Shown one piece after another: positions 11,030 to 22,879 of a stretch of 64,000 nt of DNA (position 1 is its first letter; every line of letters begins with the position of its first letter). Source of the stretch: Microcebus murinus (lineage: Eukaryota; Chordata; Mammalia; Primates; Cheirogaleidae). The translations under genes were made by a program, and so were the position numbers. The notes beneath the pieces are model-generated. The model did not search any database and was not told the origin of the DNA. It saw only the letters and a program-made list of their open reading frames with translations. The stretch is from positions 62,828,501 through 62,892,500 of the forward strand of contig NC_134117.1 in the NCBI RefSeq assembly GCF_040939455.1, written 5' to 3'.

Positions 11030-13920
11030 ACATGAGTGGTTGACCTGAACCTGATCTTGAAGCCTCAGCCTCCATACATCAGAGGCAGAACCCAGGATTC
11101 CGTTTCAGCCGCCTGTGTCTGACTCTTTTAAGTAAGAAATTTTTTCTTTCCTTGCACTTCTTTTTTTATTAAAAATCATGAAAATAATTTTATGTCTGAA
11201 AATTGGGGTTTTATAGAAACATTCAGCTTTATCATATCTGCTGTTCTGTATCTACCTGTCACCTGCTTTGTGCTTCCTGTTGATAAATGTGAAGAAAACC
11301 TGGCCTTTAAGTCTGTGTGACTAAGGTTGAATTCATTGTATTCAAACAAGGGAACGTGAATCTGCCAGAAGTTGAACATTTCCACTAACTTCTATACAAT
11401 CTCGCTGTGAGAACAAAGATAAGATTGTCTGTAAAATTGCTATAGCATGTTTTAGAGCTGGTAACAATTCCCATGCTTTATCTGCTGTTAATTCAAGGTC
11501 TTGGGGGAGATTCTTTGTTAGAATAAATAGTCAGCAACTCTTTAGAATTGGCTAATTGACATTAGCAACTTCCAATGTGCTCTGTTTATGCGGCCCCAAT
11601 AGATAAACCAAATGTCGTAAGTCCTATTGATCCATTGTAACTGCTGTGTATTTCTGCTTTCAATGTCATTAGGATGTTGCTCATTTTTAAAGGAGACATG
11701 TGTTCATAATGAAATGTATTTGTTAATGGAAATAAGAAAAACTGGGATGTTGGTTAAAGTGTGTAAAAGAAAACCTAACAGTATTTAGAGTGTAACATGC
11801 AAAAAAAAAAAAATGTGTACCTTGATAATTTTTAGAATATTCAAAAAACTAATATTGGCAATATTTTCTGAATCTTTAGTAAATCAAATGTATCACTCTG
11901 TCTTTATATAACAAAAATCATTGCATTCAGTTTCTTGTTATATTGTATGTATATAAATTTGGATCCAACTCAATATACTGCTAGACAGCAAGCAGCTAGA
12001 AAACAGATACAAGTACCAAAGAAAGACTGTGATTTAGAGTAAATATTTTTGTTGTAAAACATGGATAAAACTTTCCTTCTAGTATTATTTTCATGATACA
12101 AGTTGTAAAATATTTCTGTAAGAAATGATGGAAATAATAATTACTTTGTCTATTTCAATATGGTAGAAAACATTATAGTCTGGTTGAGGCTATATTTGGA
12201 TTTAAATGTGAATTTTGCATTTATTATATACTTCAATTTTTCAGACTACTTAAACTATTGGATCCTCAATTTACACCTCAGTAATAGTTTTTAAAATAAA
12301 GATATCATGAAGTTGCCATGCCAAATTAAGAGAGAAAACATGTGAAACATTCTGATATATTCCACTACATACACAAGGAGGTAAACAGTTCATTACTTTT
12401 TACAAATACTCTTCACCTATTAATCTTAATAGTTTTAATGCCAATATATGATTAATGAATAAGTGGCTGAGCAATTAACATTTTTTCTTTCAATACAAAA
12501 TAAAGATCTTCATTAGGCAGTTATGATAAGGAGAACTTAGAATAAAATACAACAAATGTAAAAGAGAGGGACTGCATTTCAGAATCATATGAATATTTCA
12601 ACTAATTATAGAACATAGTTAATTTTATAAAGCAACCTCTTAAACTTAAAATCAAGATGAAATAAATGAACCTACCTGTGACCTAATTGAAGACATAAGC
12701 ACTTCAAGTGACCTTAAATTTCTGAAATTTGCTGTATAGTACTAGTGGGCTATATTCTCAAATGACCAAAAAGAAAACTCTGCAAAAATAATAAATTGTT
12801 TGGAATAAACATATTGTTTATGGTGGTATTGTAAGTACATATTGTTATTTAGATACTACAGTGGGTGTATTATGGCATAAAGGAAATGGCTAATTATGTT
12901 GATGCCATTAAGAACCAGGATTTTCAGCATCAGAAATGGAAGAGAAGAAATAGTATTTGTAAGGCTCTATAAACCCCTGAATTTCTGAACTTTCTTTAGA
13001 AGTATTATTACTAGCTCATATTAAATTTACTCCTTAAAAATTCTATTTCCTAGCTCTTTCTACTGGAATTACCTGGACACAGTGACTATTTCAGTAGCAA
13101 AGATCATCCCTAATGCCCATATTGTAAATTCTACATACAATACTTCTTTTAAAGGAACTAAAGCTCCTTGCACAAAAAGCCTATCCAGGTCTATGGCAAA
13201 AAATGTACAGCAAGCATGGAACACTTTGTCATACCACATACCAAGAATGTTCTCGAAGACTTCTAAAAGCACAGCCAAAATTATTTAGGATCCACTACGA
13301 GGACAATTTCTCTAACCAAAGATGAGACAAGTTTTGGCTTCAGTTAGGAAATGTTGCTGTCAATAGAAACCCCTGTATTAAAACTCATAATATTATTATA
13401 AAGTAAGAAAATAATAAACCCATTGATCATCTTTAGAAGATACTCGGTATCCAACTCATCAATCAGAAAATATGAAAATAAAGGGAAAATATCAAGTGTT
13501 TGACTTGTATCTTCTTATCTTTCCTGGTTGTACTTCAGGGCAACCAACCAGGTGATGAGCACAAATTTCTCTTTAAACGAGTCCAGCTAATAAATGAAAA
13601 AGGAACAGCAAAGACAAACATGATCATTTTTAACACATAATAAAATAAAAAATCAGGGCAATAATCATTAATGGGCACTAAACCACACCAAAAAAAGGGA
13701 TAACTGGATTATATGCATCTGCGTCTTGTTGAAAGAAAACAACCTGTAGAAATGTAGTGGCGAAAAAGTCTAAATCATATAAGGTTTGACGTGTCCATTT
13801 ATCGCAAATAAGCAGAAAGAGAAAAATGGTGAATGATACCATGGAGAGGAATCAGAAAAATGCAGGCTATTCTCATACTCTGCGAGCAATTGACCTCTTG
13901 GTTTCAATTAATAGTAGCTA
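11030..13920. other. Mostly repeat-free intergenic DNA with a possible conserved noncoding segment
   Basis: No gene or common repeat is recognised over nearly 2.9 kb, unusual for this repeat-dense window. Around 11200-11720 the sequence is of higher complexity and contains SOX/GATA-like 'gaacaaagataag' (11411-11423) and homeodomain-like 'ggctaattgacattag' (11549-11564). At 13069-13288 both strands are open for about 68 codons, without a recognisable domain. Confidence 0.4.
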
Positions 13921-13924
13921 GGGA

Positions 13925-14080
13925 AGAAAGAGCATGGAGTGAGAACTTGTAGATTCAAAGAGATTTAAGAGATGAGTTAATCAGTTGCAACTTATAAACC
14001 TTGTTAGGTTGTGATTTAAATAAACTGTACAAAAATACTATGAATTTGTATTTATAAGACTAATATTCCCATCAAAAACT
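13925..14080 (+). mobile_element. Old L1-type 3' UTR fragment
   Basis: 'gattcaaagagatttaagag' near 13952-13971 and the downstream 'taaataaactgtacaaaaat' resemble an old L1M 3' UTR in forward orientation. Divergence is high. Confidence 0.35.
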
Positions 14081-14234
14081 ATGAAAACTGCAAAAAAAAA
14101 TGAAACTGAAGACATTAGAGAATGTAAACAATGCAATCATCACTTAAAGGCCTATTGATTGTCCTTAAAAGTAGAAATAATATCTAGTACTGACAATAAT
14201 TTCTGCTAAATGCAACACTTAAACATTGATGCCT

Positions 14235-14480
14235 AGAGCAGAAATTGATGCAACCACTTTGGAAACTTTTCCAAATTACCTTCTAAAGCTAAACATATGT
14301 ATACCCTACTACTGAGTGCTATGTGAAACAATCTATTGTCCGTCAACATTAGAAATAAACACACTTGAAATAACCAAAGGTCAAAGAGAAAATTACAAGG
14401 CAAATTAGATAAGGTAAGTAAAAATAAAAATCAAAACTTATAGTATTTAACTAAAACAGTGCTTAGAGGGAAATTTATAT
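14235..14480 (+). mobile_element. Old L1 ORF2 fragments
   Basis: Two diverged forward pieces are visible. One resembles the ORF2 C-terminal region ('caaccactttggaaactttt', about 14252-14271). The other resembles mid-ORF2 ('acagtgcttagagggaaatt', about 14456-14475). Their order is not the normal L1 order, so two copies or a rearrangement is likely. Confidence 0.45.
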
Positions 14481-14507
14481 TAAAAAAAAAAAAAAAAAAA
14501 AAAGACT

Positions 14508-14811
14508 GGCAGGGCACGGAGGCTCAGCCGTAATCCTAGCACTCTGGGAGGACCAGGCTGGAAGATTGCTTGAGCTCAGGAGTTTGAGACCAGCTTGAGC
14601 AAGAAGGAGACCCCCATCTCTACTGAAAATAGAAAAATTAGCCAGGCATTGTGGGGGCGTGTGCCTTTAGTCCCAGCTACTTGGGAGGCTGAGGCAGGAG
14701 GATCCCTTGAACTCAGAAGTTTGAAGTTGCTGTAAGCTAGGCTGATGGCATAACACTCTAGCCTAGGCAAGACTTTGTCTCAAAAAAAAAAAAACCAAAC
14801 AAACAAAAAAA
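14508..14811 (+). mobile_element. Alu SINE, older type without the extended linker
   Basis: A full two-arm Alu starts at 'ggcagggcacgg', has a simple 'gaaaatagaaaaattagcc' linker and ends in a mixed A-rich tail with CAAA units. It is diverged (for example, 'gtaagctaggctgatggcat') and resembles AluJ-grade elements. A separate 22-A run lies just upstream at 14482-14503. No convincing target duplication was found. Confidence 0.85.
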
Positions 14812-15146
14812 ACCTATATCTCCCTATTTCCCTGACTCCCTCAGACCTAGTAACCACCTTTCTACTCCTTGTTTTTATGTATCTGAACTTTTTGGATTCC
14901 TCTACATATAAAATGAGACCATACAGTATTTTTCTTTCTCTGTCTAGCTTATTTCATTTAACATAATGCCTTGTAGGTTCATCAATGTTGTCACAAATGG
15001 CAGGATATTTTTCTTTTCAAGGCTGATAAACATCCCACTGTATATATACATGTTCCACTGTATTAAATATATATGCCACAAATTCTTTAGCCAATCATTC
15101 AACAATGGACACTTAGGTTGTTTCTATATTTTGGCTATTGAGAATA
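14812..15146 (-). mobile_element. L1 3' UTR fragment, reverse orientation
   Basis: Reverse L1 3' UTR blocks are recognisable ('ctagcttatttcatttaaca' near 14944-14963 and 'acacttaggttgtttctata'). It lies between forward L1 ORF2 pieces and replaces several hundred bases of them. Confidence 0.6.
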
Positions 15147-15711
15147 ATATGAAAAATTATATGCCAATATATTAGATAACCAGATGAAATGGACAAATTT
15201 CTAGAAAGACACAAACCATAGAAACAGACTCTAGAAGAAACAAAAAATCTGAATAAACTTGGAACAAGAAAAGAAATTTAGTTAATAATCAAAAAAATTC
15301 CCTGAAATAAAGCCCAGGGCCAACTTCATTAATGAATTTCACCAAACTTTTAAAGACAAAATAACAACAATTTTTCATAAACTCTTCTAAAAAATAGAAT
15401 AGGAAGGAACACATTCAAACTCATTCTATGAGGCCAGAGTTTCCCTCATATCAAAATCAGGCAAATATATTATGAGAAAAAAAAACTATAGACCAATATC
15501 TTATGAATATAGAAACAAAAATCTTAAAGAAAATTCTAGCAAACCCAATCCAATAACATATAAAGAGGATGATATAACATAATCAGGTAAGACTTATCCC
15601 AGAAAATGCAAAGTTGGTCCTATATTTGAAAACTGGGCAACATAATACACCAAATTCATAGAATAAAGGACAACAATCACATAGACCTATATAGATCAAT
15701 AGAATACAATT
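15147..15711 (+). mobile_element. L1 ORF2 (reverse transcriptase region) fragment, left of an Alu
   Basis: The forward sequence follows L1 ORF2, including 'ttatatgccaata' near 15157, the 'gcccagggccaacttcatta' block near 15312-15331 and 'catctatgaggcc'-type sequence near 15421-15434. It is broken by stops. The L1 continues after the Alu at 15712-16052. Confidence 0.7.
15698..15711. repeat. Left target-site duplication of Alu 15712
   Basis: 'aatagaatacaatt' recurs exactly at 16053-16066. Confidence 0.9.
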
Positions 15712-16052
15712 GGCCGGGCGCTGTGGCTCACGCCTGTAATCCTAGCTCTTGGGAGGCCGAGGTGGGCGGATTGCTCGGGGTCAGGAGTTCAAAACCAGCC
15801 TGAGCAAGAGCGAGACCCCGTCTCTACTATAAATAGAAAGAAATTAATTGGCCAACTGATATATATATAAAAAATTAGCCGGGCATGGTGGCGCATGCCT
15901 GTGGTCCCAGCTACCCGGGAGGCTGAGGCAGAAGGATCACTCGAGCCCAGAAGTTTGAGGTTGCTGTGAGCTGGGCTGACACCACGGCACTCACTCTAGC
16001 CTGGGCAACAAAGCGAGACTCTGTCTCAAAAAAAAAAAAAAAAAAAAAAAAA
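15712..16052 (+). mobile_element. Alu SINE with extended strepsirrhine-type linker
   Basis: A full-length element runs from 'ggccgggcgctgtggctcac' to a long A tail. The linker has 'gaaattaattggccaactga' followed by a TA run, absent from human Alus. The pol III B-box-like 'gttcaaaacc' is intact at 15787-15796. Its 14-bp exact target duplication interrupts an older L1, so this Alu is younger than that L1. Confidence 0.95.
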
Positions 16053-16066
16053 AATAGAATACAATT

Positions 16067-16697
16067 GAGAGTGTATAATAACCCATACCTCTATGGCTAA
16101 TTGATTTTCAATAGGGTGCCAAGACCATTTAGTGGGGGAAAAATAATTCCTTAAAAAATGTAAGCAAAAAGTAATTATATAATCCAACAATGTCACTTCT
16201 AGAATCATACCCAAAAGAATTGAAAACACATGTTCACATGAAAATCCCTACACAAATATTCATAGCAGCTAATTCATAATAGCCAAATAAATAGAAATAA
16301 CCCAAATGACCTTCAATTTATGAATGGATAACAAAATGTGAAATATCCATTGGACTGTTATTGAGACATAAAAATGAATGAATACTGATGCATGATTTAA
16401 TGTTGATGAACTCTGTAAAAGCTTCACTAAAGTGACAGAGTCAGAAGCAAAGGAACACTCATATGATTCTATTTACATGATATTCAGAATAGGCAATTCA
16501 TAGAGACAGAAGTAGGTTAGTGCTGCCAAGGGCTGGAGGGAGGGGTTAATTGGGAGCCACTGCTAATGGCCATACAGTTTCTTTTTGTGGTGATGGTTGT
16601 ATCAACCTAGTGAATATACTAAAAACAACTGAATTGTATATGTTAAAAGGTTAAGATTTATGATGTGTAAATTATATCCCCATATGACAAAAAGATA
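16067..16697 (+). mobile_element. L1 ORF2 end and 3' UTR, right of the Alu
   Basis: This continues the L1 interrupted at 15711, with 'gattttcaatagggtgccaa' (about 16102-16121), 'cattcatagcagct'-type sequence (about 16258-16271) and an L1M-like 3' UTR ending near 'tatatccccatatgac'. No coding capacity remains. Confidence 0.7.
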
Positions 16698-19550
16698 ATA
16701 TTGGCTGGCGTGTTGAATTCTGGAAGGCCATAAATTAATTAAGATTGATAATAAATTGATCACTTAGGAGACATGGTGATGAATGCATGTTTCCATTGCA
16801 TTTATTATTTTAATTTCTGTGTATTTGGAATTTATCATGATAAATGTTTTTGGTTTTATTTTGGGTTTTTGTTTGTTTTTTTACAAAAAGAAGCAAAAAA
16901 TTATTTGCAGAGAGTACACAGGACTATATAAATATTTAATTTCCATTGTGGTTCTTAATTTTGTAATGCTTAACTATACTGAACACCCAAAGAGAGTTGA
17001 AATGATTTATTTAACCAAGAGACACCCAGAAATCTTGATTCTGAAATCTAGAACTACATGGTCTAATTACCTCTATCATTTAAATTCATCATTATTATGT
17101 CATCCCATTATTTAGTCCACTATCCACATACATTTTAACTCTATGGGATGCTAGCCATTTTACATAACAAATTTCTGTCCCACATTCCACCTATGAGCTT
17201 AAAAAATATTTGATATAAAGTATATCCTGCATTTTCTTAGAAACTTCTTTGTTTTAGTTTTCTATGTGTGAGAAATTAAAGAAGGCTTTGGGTTTTCTCT
17301 GGTAATCAAAATCCAATGGAACAAAGTAGTGATAGGCCCTCTGACAAGATATTTACATACATGTAGCAAAGATAATTTGTTAGTTATAATTATAATGTAA
17401 CATAATAATGGAGTGACCATGTAATTCTGCTGATCTGTAGCTACCCATATTATTTAAATATACGAATGAATGAAACATTTATATTTTCTGAGAGTACATA
17501 CTAAGATTTTAGCCAAGTGGTAGGAACTTTTATGAAAAATGAAAAATTTATTTGACCATCTGTTTCCAAATGGGCAGATGTTTTTCATTAGCCAGCAAAG
17601 CTCTCAACAATTTTAACTTTAATACCTTTATCACCCATGGGGAGATTTAAATGTCTTTTTCCTTCTCAATAACCAAAACCAAGCAAGATGTACAGCAACT
17701 AGATTAAATATCTAGCTCCACAAAATAGTACCATGAGTCTTTGGTGGAGGTGTCATTGTATCACTTCTATTGTAGGCACATCTAAACAGAGAGTTTCTGG
17801 AGAATACCCTTACTTAGATTATTAGTATTCATATCCTGCAGAATAAAACCGGAAATGCATTCCTAAATATATTATTTTTTTATGATATGTTATCCAAGTT
17901 ATATATGAATGAATGACACAGTGAAAGCATTCTGAAAGATGTAATGAATGCTATCGAGTACCTCCAGTGTTCTAGGTACACGGCTAATCCTTATTTTTTA
18001 GTTCAACTGAATCACAAATGTCTGGGATGGCAATTTTAAAAAGCCTGACTCCAGACACACTGAACCCGAGTCTCTGGAGAAAATCTCCAAAATTGCGTAA
18101 AAAGATAGAAGCACTGTGATATTTCAACTTTTATATAATTAGTTTTCTACTTCTGACAAACATGTAAGTAAGAAAAAAATTAGAGATGAAGAAATAAAAT
18201 CTCAAATGTTATCTGTCTTAAACTCAGACCTAGAGAATGGCAGAGCCAGTTGAAAACAGAATATTCTGAGTTATAAAATACATAAAGATTAACCTCTACA
18301 CACCTAAATTTCATCTTTTATAATTTTTTAGAAATAGTCCTATGAGTTCTTCATACCTGTTTGTTTATATATATATTTTTTCCCTTTTGGTTACAAAATA
18401 AAAACATCTTATAGCTCTGCAAAGTTAGCTAAGTTCTTTCTGTGAAAAAAAAAATATGTTGGCTTTCAGTTGCAAATATGGACATAATTAGTGAAGTTAA
18501 CAATTGGAATTTACTTTGCCCTTAAAGTTTGACACATAATATGACAATTCAAGCATATATGTTGAACTCTAAACTCTTGAACTGTAACTTAAAGGATAAA
18601 AAAAGCCAAAGTTAAAAAATGATATACACTAGCTCTGAAACAGAAAGAAATATCACCATTAATAAGCCAGAAATTCGGATACATTTCTCCAACAGCTCAG
18701 TTACATAAAAAAAGAGGCAAATTACAAAAGTATGACACCACTTACAATAACTTTAAGAACACATAACAATACCATTTGTGGTTTGTGAAGTCATAGATTT
18801 GCAATAGGCTGATAGAAATGCAATTAAAAATATTACTAATTTCAATACAGTCGAAGAGTAGTTTCCTTGGAAGAAGACTACTAAAAAGTTGTGAAGGGAT
18901 TTCTAATATATTTTAGAATTTTATTTAAAAGAAACCAGGAATTAAATATTGCAATACTAACATTTATTAAACATGGGTAGTAAATAGGGGCGATTGACTG
19001 CATTTTCCTTCGCATTGTTCTAAATAAAGCAAGATCATGCCCCTAGTAAGAAGATGGGAAGGCTTTTGAGCTAGCTAGAGAAAGAGCAGTCATTTCACCT
19101 TTAGCTGATGTGAGAATCATGGAAAAAACTTGCTTTCTAGAACAGTTAAATTCCTTAATCCATAATCAATTTGGGGTTAGAGTCATCACTTGCTTCTCAC
19201 AGGTATCTGAAGCTCTAAACAAAAACAAACAGTGTTAAGATTTGAGTATCACGATAGATCCTGAAAAGGCCAATGGGCGGTCGTCAGGGGTCAAATACCA
19301 ACCATAGAAATGATTTCAGGGGTGACAGGGACTCAGGCACTGGGGCAGCACAATCCTCAGTTGCTACAGATAATTTGAAATAAAGCAGAATCCTTGCCAA
19401 AGCACAGGGATAGTGGGATCATTTCTATCAGTTGCAGAAGTGAAGAAGCTAATTTGCAATCGCTGGCATTGTTATAAGCTAATTTGCACTTCTTGGCAGA
19501 ACAGTGCAATCCTTTGCTTCAACAATGTCTCCTTTTCCCTAAGAGAGTCA
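16698..19550. other. Unassigned AT-rich intergenic DNA
   Basis: No gene or confident repeat family is seen. A 110-codon forward frame at 16783-17115 is hydrophobic and low-complexity at its start, has no recognised domain and is not called. Confidence 0.4.
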
Positions 19551-19558
19551 GTTGAGAC
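19551..19558. repeat. Left 8-bp target duplication of hAT element
   Basis: GTTGAGAC here matches GTTTAGAC at 21990-21997 in 7 of 8 positions. Both fit the nTnnnnAn pattern of hAT insertion sites. Confidence 0.8.
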
Positions 19559-21989
19559 CAGGGGTGGGGAATCTGGGACCTTTTATTAGGTCTTTAAGTA
19601 CAGCTTTTTGATTGAATCCAAATTTTACAGAACAAATTCTTTTGTTTTTATTAATACATTTTACTTCATCTTTTATATATGTACTTTATTTTCAAAATGA
19701 ACATGTTTAAAATAGCAAAGAATAAAATAAGTTTCAACGAAATAATCCTCCCAGGTTGACCAGCACAATTAGAACATGAGTCAGCCATAAGAGCTAAATT
19801 GACAGCTGCTATGCTCATGATTCAGTTCTAACTTCCCCTGCCTGACTGGTGCCACTGCTGCATGAGGCTGGTTGGCCAGAGTTTATGGGGGGAGTATACC
19901 AGTCTGTTATTAGTTTTTGACAATGGTGTATTACGCTTCTGTTTGAAGTGGAATTTGTGAATAGTTGTACGACTCAACAGTATTTTTAAATTCTGTCTGC
20001 TTAACAGCCCATCATGTCAAAGAAGACCAAGACAACACTGAAGAAAAAAAAGACAACAGATTTTTTTAATGAGGATTGGGAATTGCAATATTATCTTATT
20101 TCTGCCAAATGTAAGATGATTTGCTTGCTTTGTGATATTGCAATATCAACATTAAAGAAATTCAATATTCGTCTGCATTATGATACTCATAAGGACTACA
20201 AATATTCTAAATTAGAGAGAGAAGCGCAAAAGGTTGTATTGCAGAAAGTAGAACATGAAAAGAAAAAGCAGAGGAAATTCTTTCCAGCAGCAGTAAGACC
20301 TGGAAATAATACCACTGAAGCAACTTACAAAGTTGCTTATATACTTGGGAAAAAAGGGAAGTCATTCAGTGATGTAGAAATTGTGAAAGAACGCATGTCG
20401 AAGTTGTAGGATACTTAGACACTGATAATGTTTCAAAATACCAACAACTGCTTCTTTTAAGAAGAACCAATTAGCCTTCAACTTCACAAAACAATTTCAT
20501 GCAATCCTTCAAAAGGAAAAAATATATTATTTAATCACTCTGGATGAATCAACTGATACACTGACTCAGCACAGGTTTTATACTTCATTTGGATAGTAAC
20601 AGAAGATTTTCACTGCTATGAAGAGTTACTCACTTTGGGTACTCTTGTGTACAGAACATAGGAAATAGATATCTTCAACAACTTGCAAGAGAAATGTCAT
20701 GAAATTGGACTGAATTTGGTAAATTTAGTGAGTATTTGTACAGATAGTGCACCTTCTATGACAGGAAAACATGGTTTATAGCACAGATAAAAAAAGTATT
20801 AACGGATCCAGATGCTCTCATTTCTTTTCATTGTATCTTGCATCAACCAAATCTCTGTGCTAAAGCTACTATTTTAAGTGACAGTTTGCAATAAGTTATA
20901 AGTATTGTTAAGTATATTTTTGCAAATGCAACACAGCATCATCAGTTTCATAACATACTAAAGTTGAATGATGAAGTATTCAGTGTGGATATACTGTAGC
21001 ATTCTAAGGTGAATTGGCTATCACAGAGACAGGTGTTAGCCAAACTTTTATCTCTGTGAGACCAGATACTTAAATTTTATGAAGAACAGAATCAGCAATG
21101 TGAATTATTGAAAGAATATTTCTATAGGAATGCAAGCATTTCTGTGTGATATTATGTCAAATCAAAACAACTTGAATACTCCTTTGCAAGGCAAAACTAA
21201 GTCTATATATGATATGTGGCAAAAAAAATCCAAGCACTTTGAAAAAAGTTATCTTTTTACAAAACACTTCTTCCTCAAAAGGATATTTCAGATGAACATT
21301 TTCCTGAGTTAGCAAAGGTCATTGATGAGCAAGGATGATACATGCAAGTCATTTGAAGAATACACAGTTTTTACAGACCTGTTAATTGGAGAATACAATG
21401 AATGATTCACTGACTTTGAGAACCATGACATCATACTCAAATTAGCATTCCAACTTCACCTAGTTGATATCACCAAGGCACCTAAAGAACTATAGATGGA
21501 ATCAATTGAATTCTCAGTAGATGCCATTTTAAAGTCGTTTGATGCTAAGAAAGATCCAGTTGAAATATGGAAGAATGTGGTAGAATACCCACAGCTTCAG
21601 CAACATGCCTGAAAAATGTTTCTTGTTTTTCAATCACTAATGGCTGTGAATCTACATTCTCCTACCTAACACAAATCAAGACACCTTCAAGGTCTCAAAT
21701 GACTGATACCCATTCAGAGGATCAATTGGAACTCTGGATCTCCATGCTACAACCAAATATTCAAATGTTTTCCAACAAAAAGCAGACACAACAGAGTCAT
21801 TAAAAGGTTAGTTAACTTTAAAATTAACAAATAATTTTCATTTTTTAAAAGTATTAAGTACATAGTAGTTAGATTTTTACAAAATAATGTACATTTTTAA
21901 GTGTATCTAATTTATATCTTGAATGCGGCCTTATTTTATTGCAGCTAAATTCATGTGGTCTTCCAACATGAATAGGTTCGCCACCCCTG
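19559..21989 (+). mobile_element. Nearly full-length hAT DNA transposon, inactive
   Basis: The 2431-bp element has terminal inverted repeats starting CAGGGGTGGGGAATCT on the left and CAGGGGTGGCGAACCT on the right when read inward (14 of 16 match). It is flanked by 8-bp target duplications. It contains one decayed transposase gene on the + strand. The termini, the target size and the transposase together identify the hAT superfamily. The transposase resembles the Charlie-like group related to GTF2IRD2 and ZBED-type host genes, but that sub-group is inferred from motifs only. The right subterminal region has a 'tgcggccttattttattgca' block typical of such termini. Confidence 0.9.
20014..21803 (+). 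pseudogene. Broken hAT transposase gene
   Basis: The N-terminal 131 codons (20014-20409) are open. They start with a lysine-rich run and contain a BED-like zinc finger: CLLC near residues 38-41, then H-x3-H near residues 54-58. After the stop at 20407 the reading shifts several times. A LDESTD block at 20540-20557 is in frame 2, TDSAPSMTGK at 20740-20769 in frame 1, and a HCILHQ..LC.K block from 20829 in frame 3. The C-terminal hATC dimerisation region (CESTFSYLTQIK, then R.QMTDTH) is open at about 21642-21800. Known hAT transposases carry catalytic acidic residues in the DESTD and TD..P blocks. With at least three frame changes plus stops, no functional enzyme is expected. The start was chosen at the methionine giving the lysine-rich N-terminus and finger. 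Confidence 0.85.
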
Positions 21990-21997
21990 GTTTAGAC
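21990..21997. repeat. Right 8-bp target duplication of hAT element
   Basis: GTTTAGAC pairs with GTTGAGAC at 19551-19558 with one mismatch. Confidence 0.8.
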
Positions 21998-22189
21998 ACA
22001 CATCACAGAGCATAAAATAAAACCTGTGAGTAGACCAAATATAAAAGAAAACTGGTGTCATTGAAGCTAGAGAACTGGAGAATAGTCTATCGTGAAGCCA
22101 GAGGTGTGGGCAAGAGATAGATCATGCTGGGACTTGTGGATAAGTAACTTGTTATTTATTTAGAAAGCAAAGTAAATAACCATAGTAGT

Positions 22190-22300
22190 TTTAAGCAAGG
22201 GAAAGATGCAGTCCCATTGATGCACAGAAAGATTAAATCGTTTGCTGAAGATCACACAGCTAAAAGGTAAAGAGATATTTAAATCAAGAAGCCTACCATA
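22190..22300 (-). mobile_element. MIR SINE remnant
   Basis: 'gaagatcacacagctaaaag' (22247-22266) with 'gcacagaaagattaaatcg' upstream is the reverse MIR core. Ends are approximate. Confidence 0.5.
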
Positions 22301-22879
22301 GAGTTCACAAGAATAACTACCCAGTGAATTAAAAATTTAGAGATATTTAGGAAGAGAATTTCTCTGATTTGATGATTTATATGGGACGTAAGGAAGAAGG
22401 GAATGTCAAAAAGTTGTGAAACACAATTCACATGTTTCTAGCTCTGTACAGACTAATTTCACATATTTTTTGTTAAGATTAGAAAATATATACAGAATAC
22501 CAAGAAATGCATGGGGAAATCAAAATCAGGAAATGAAATTTAGTTTGTGGATTTTTTTCTTCTGTTCCAACATCATTTTTTATAGGCCATGTATTCAGTA
22601 AGCGAGTAGTGTTCTGGTTTCTAAAATATGAACATATGACAGCATTCCTATTTTTAAATTTCAACTTGATACGAAGATCTCACTGTGAACTCACTTCTCA
22701 CTTCTCTTATCTTTTAACTTTTAATTTGAGGGAATTAAAAGCCAAAAAGCTCAAAGTATTCCTAGTTCATTCATGTTCTTTCACAACTCAGCTCTACTCA
22801 TTCACCCAATCTTATTACTTCTCCCATGTATATTGCTTGGATATCCTTCTCATTTCCATTTGGGCTGCATGTATATTGA
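22301..22879. other. Unassigned intergenic DNA
   Basis: No feature is recognised. Short overlapping frames on both strands lack any domain. Confidence 0.35.

Noticed and set aside
16783..17115. 110-codon hydrophobic forward frame
   Set aside because: AT-rich codon content, low-complexity start and no domain. Typical chance frame.
18020..18090. Possible MER5-like DNA transposon piece
   Set aside because: A few phrases such as 'gagtctctggagaaaat' fit, but no terminus or sufficient length supports it.
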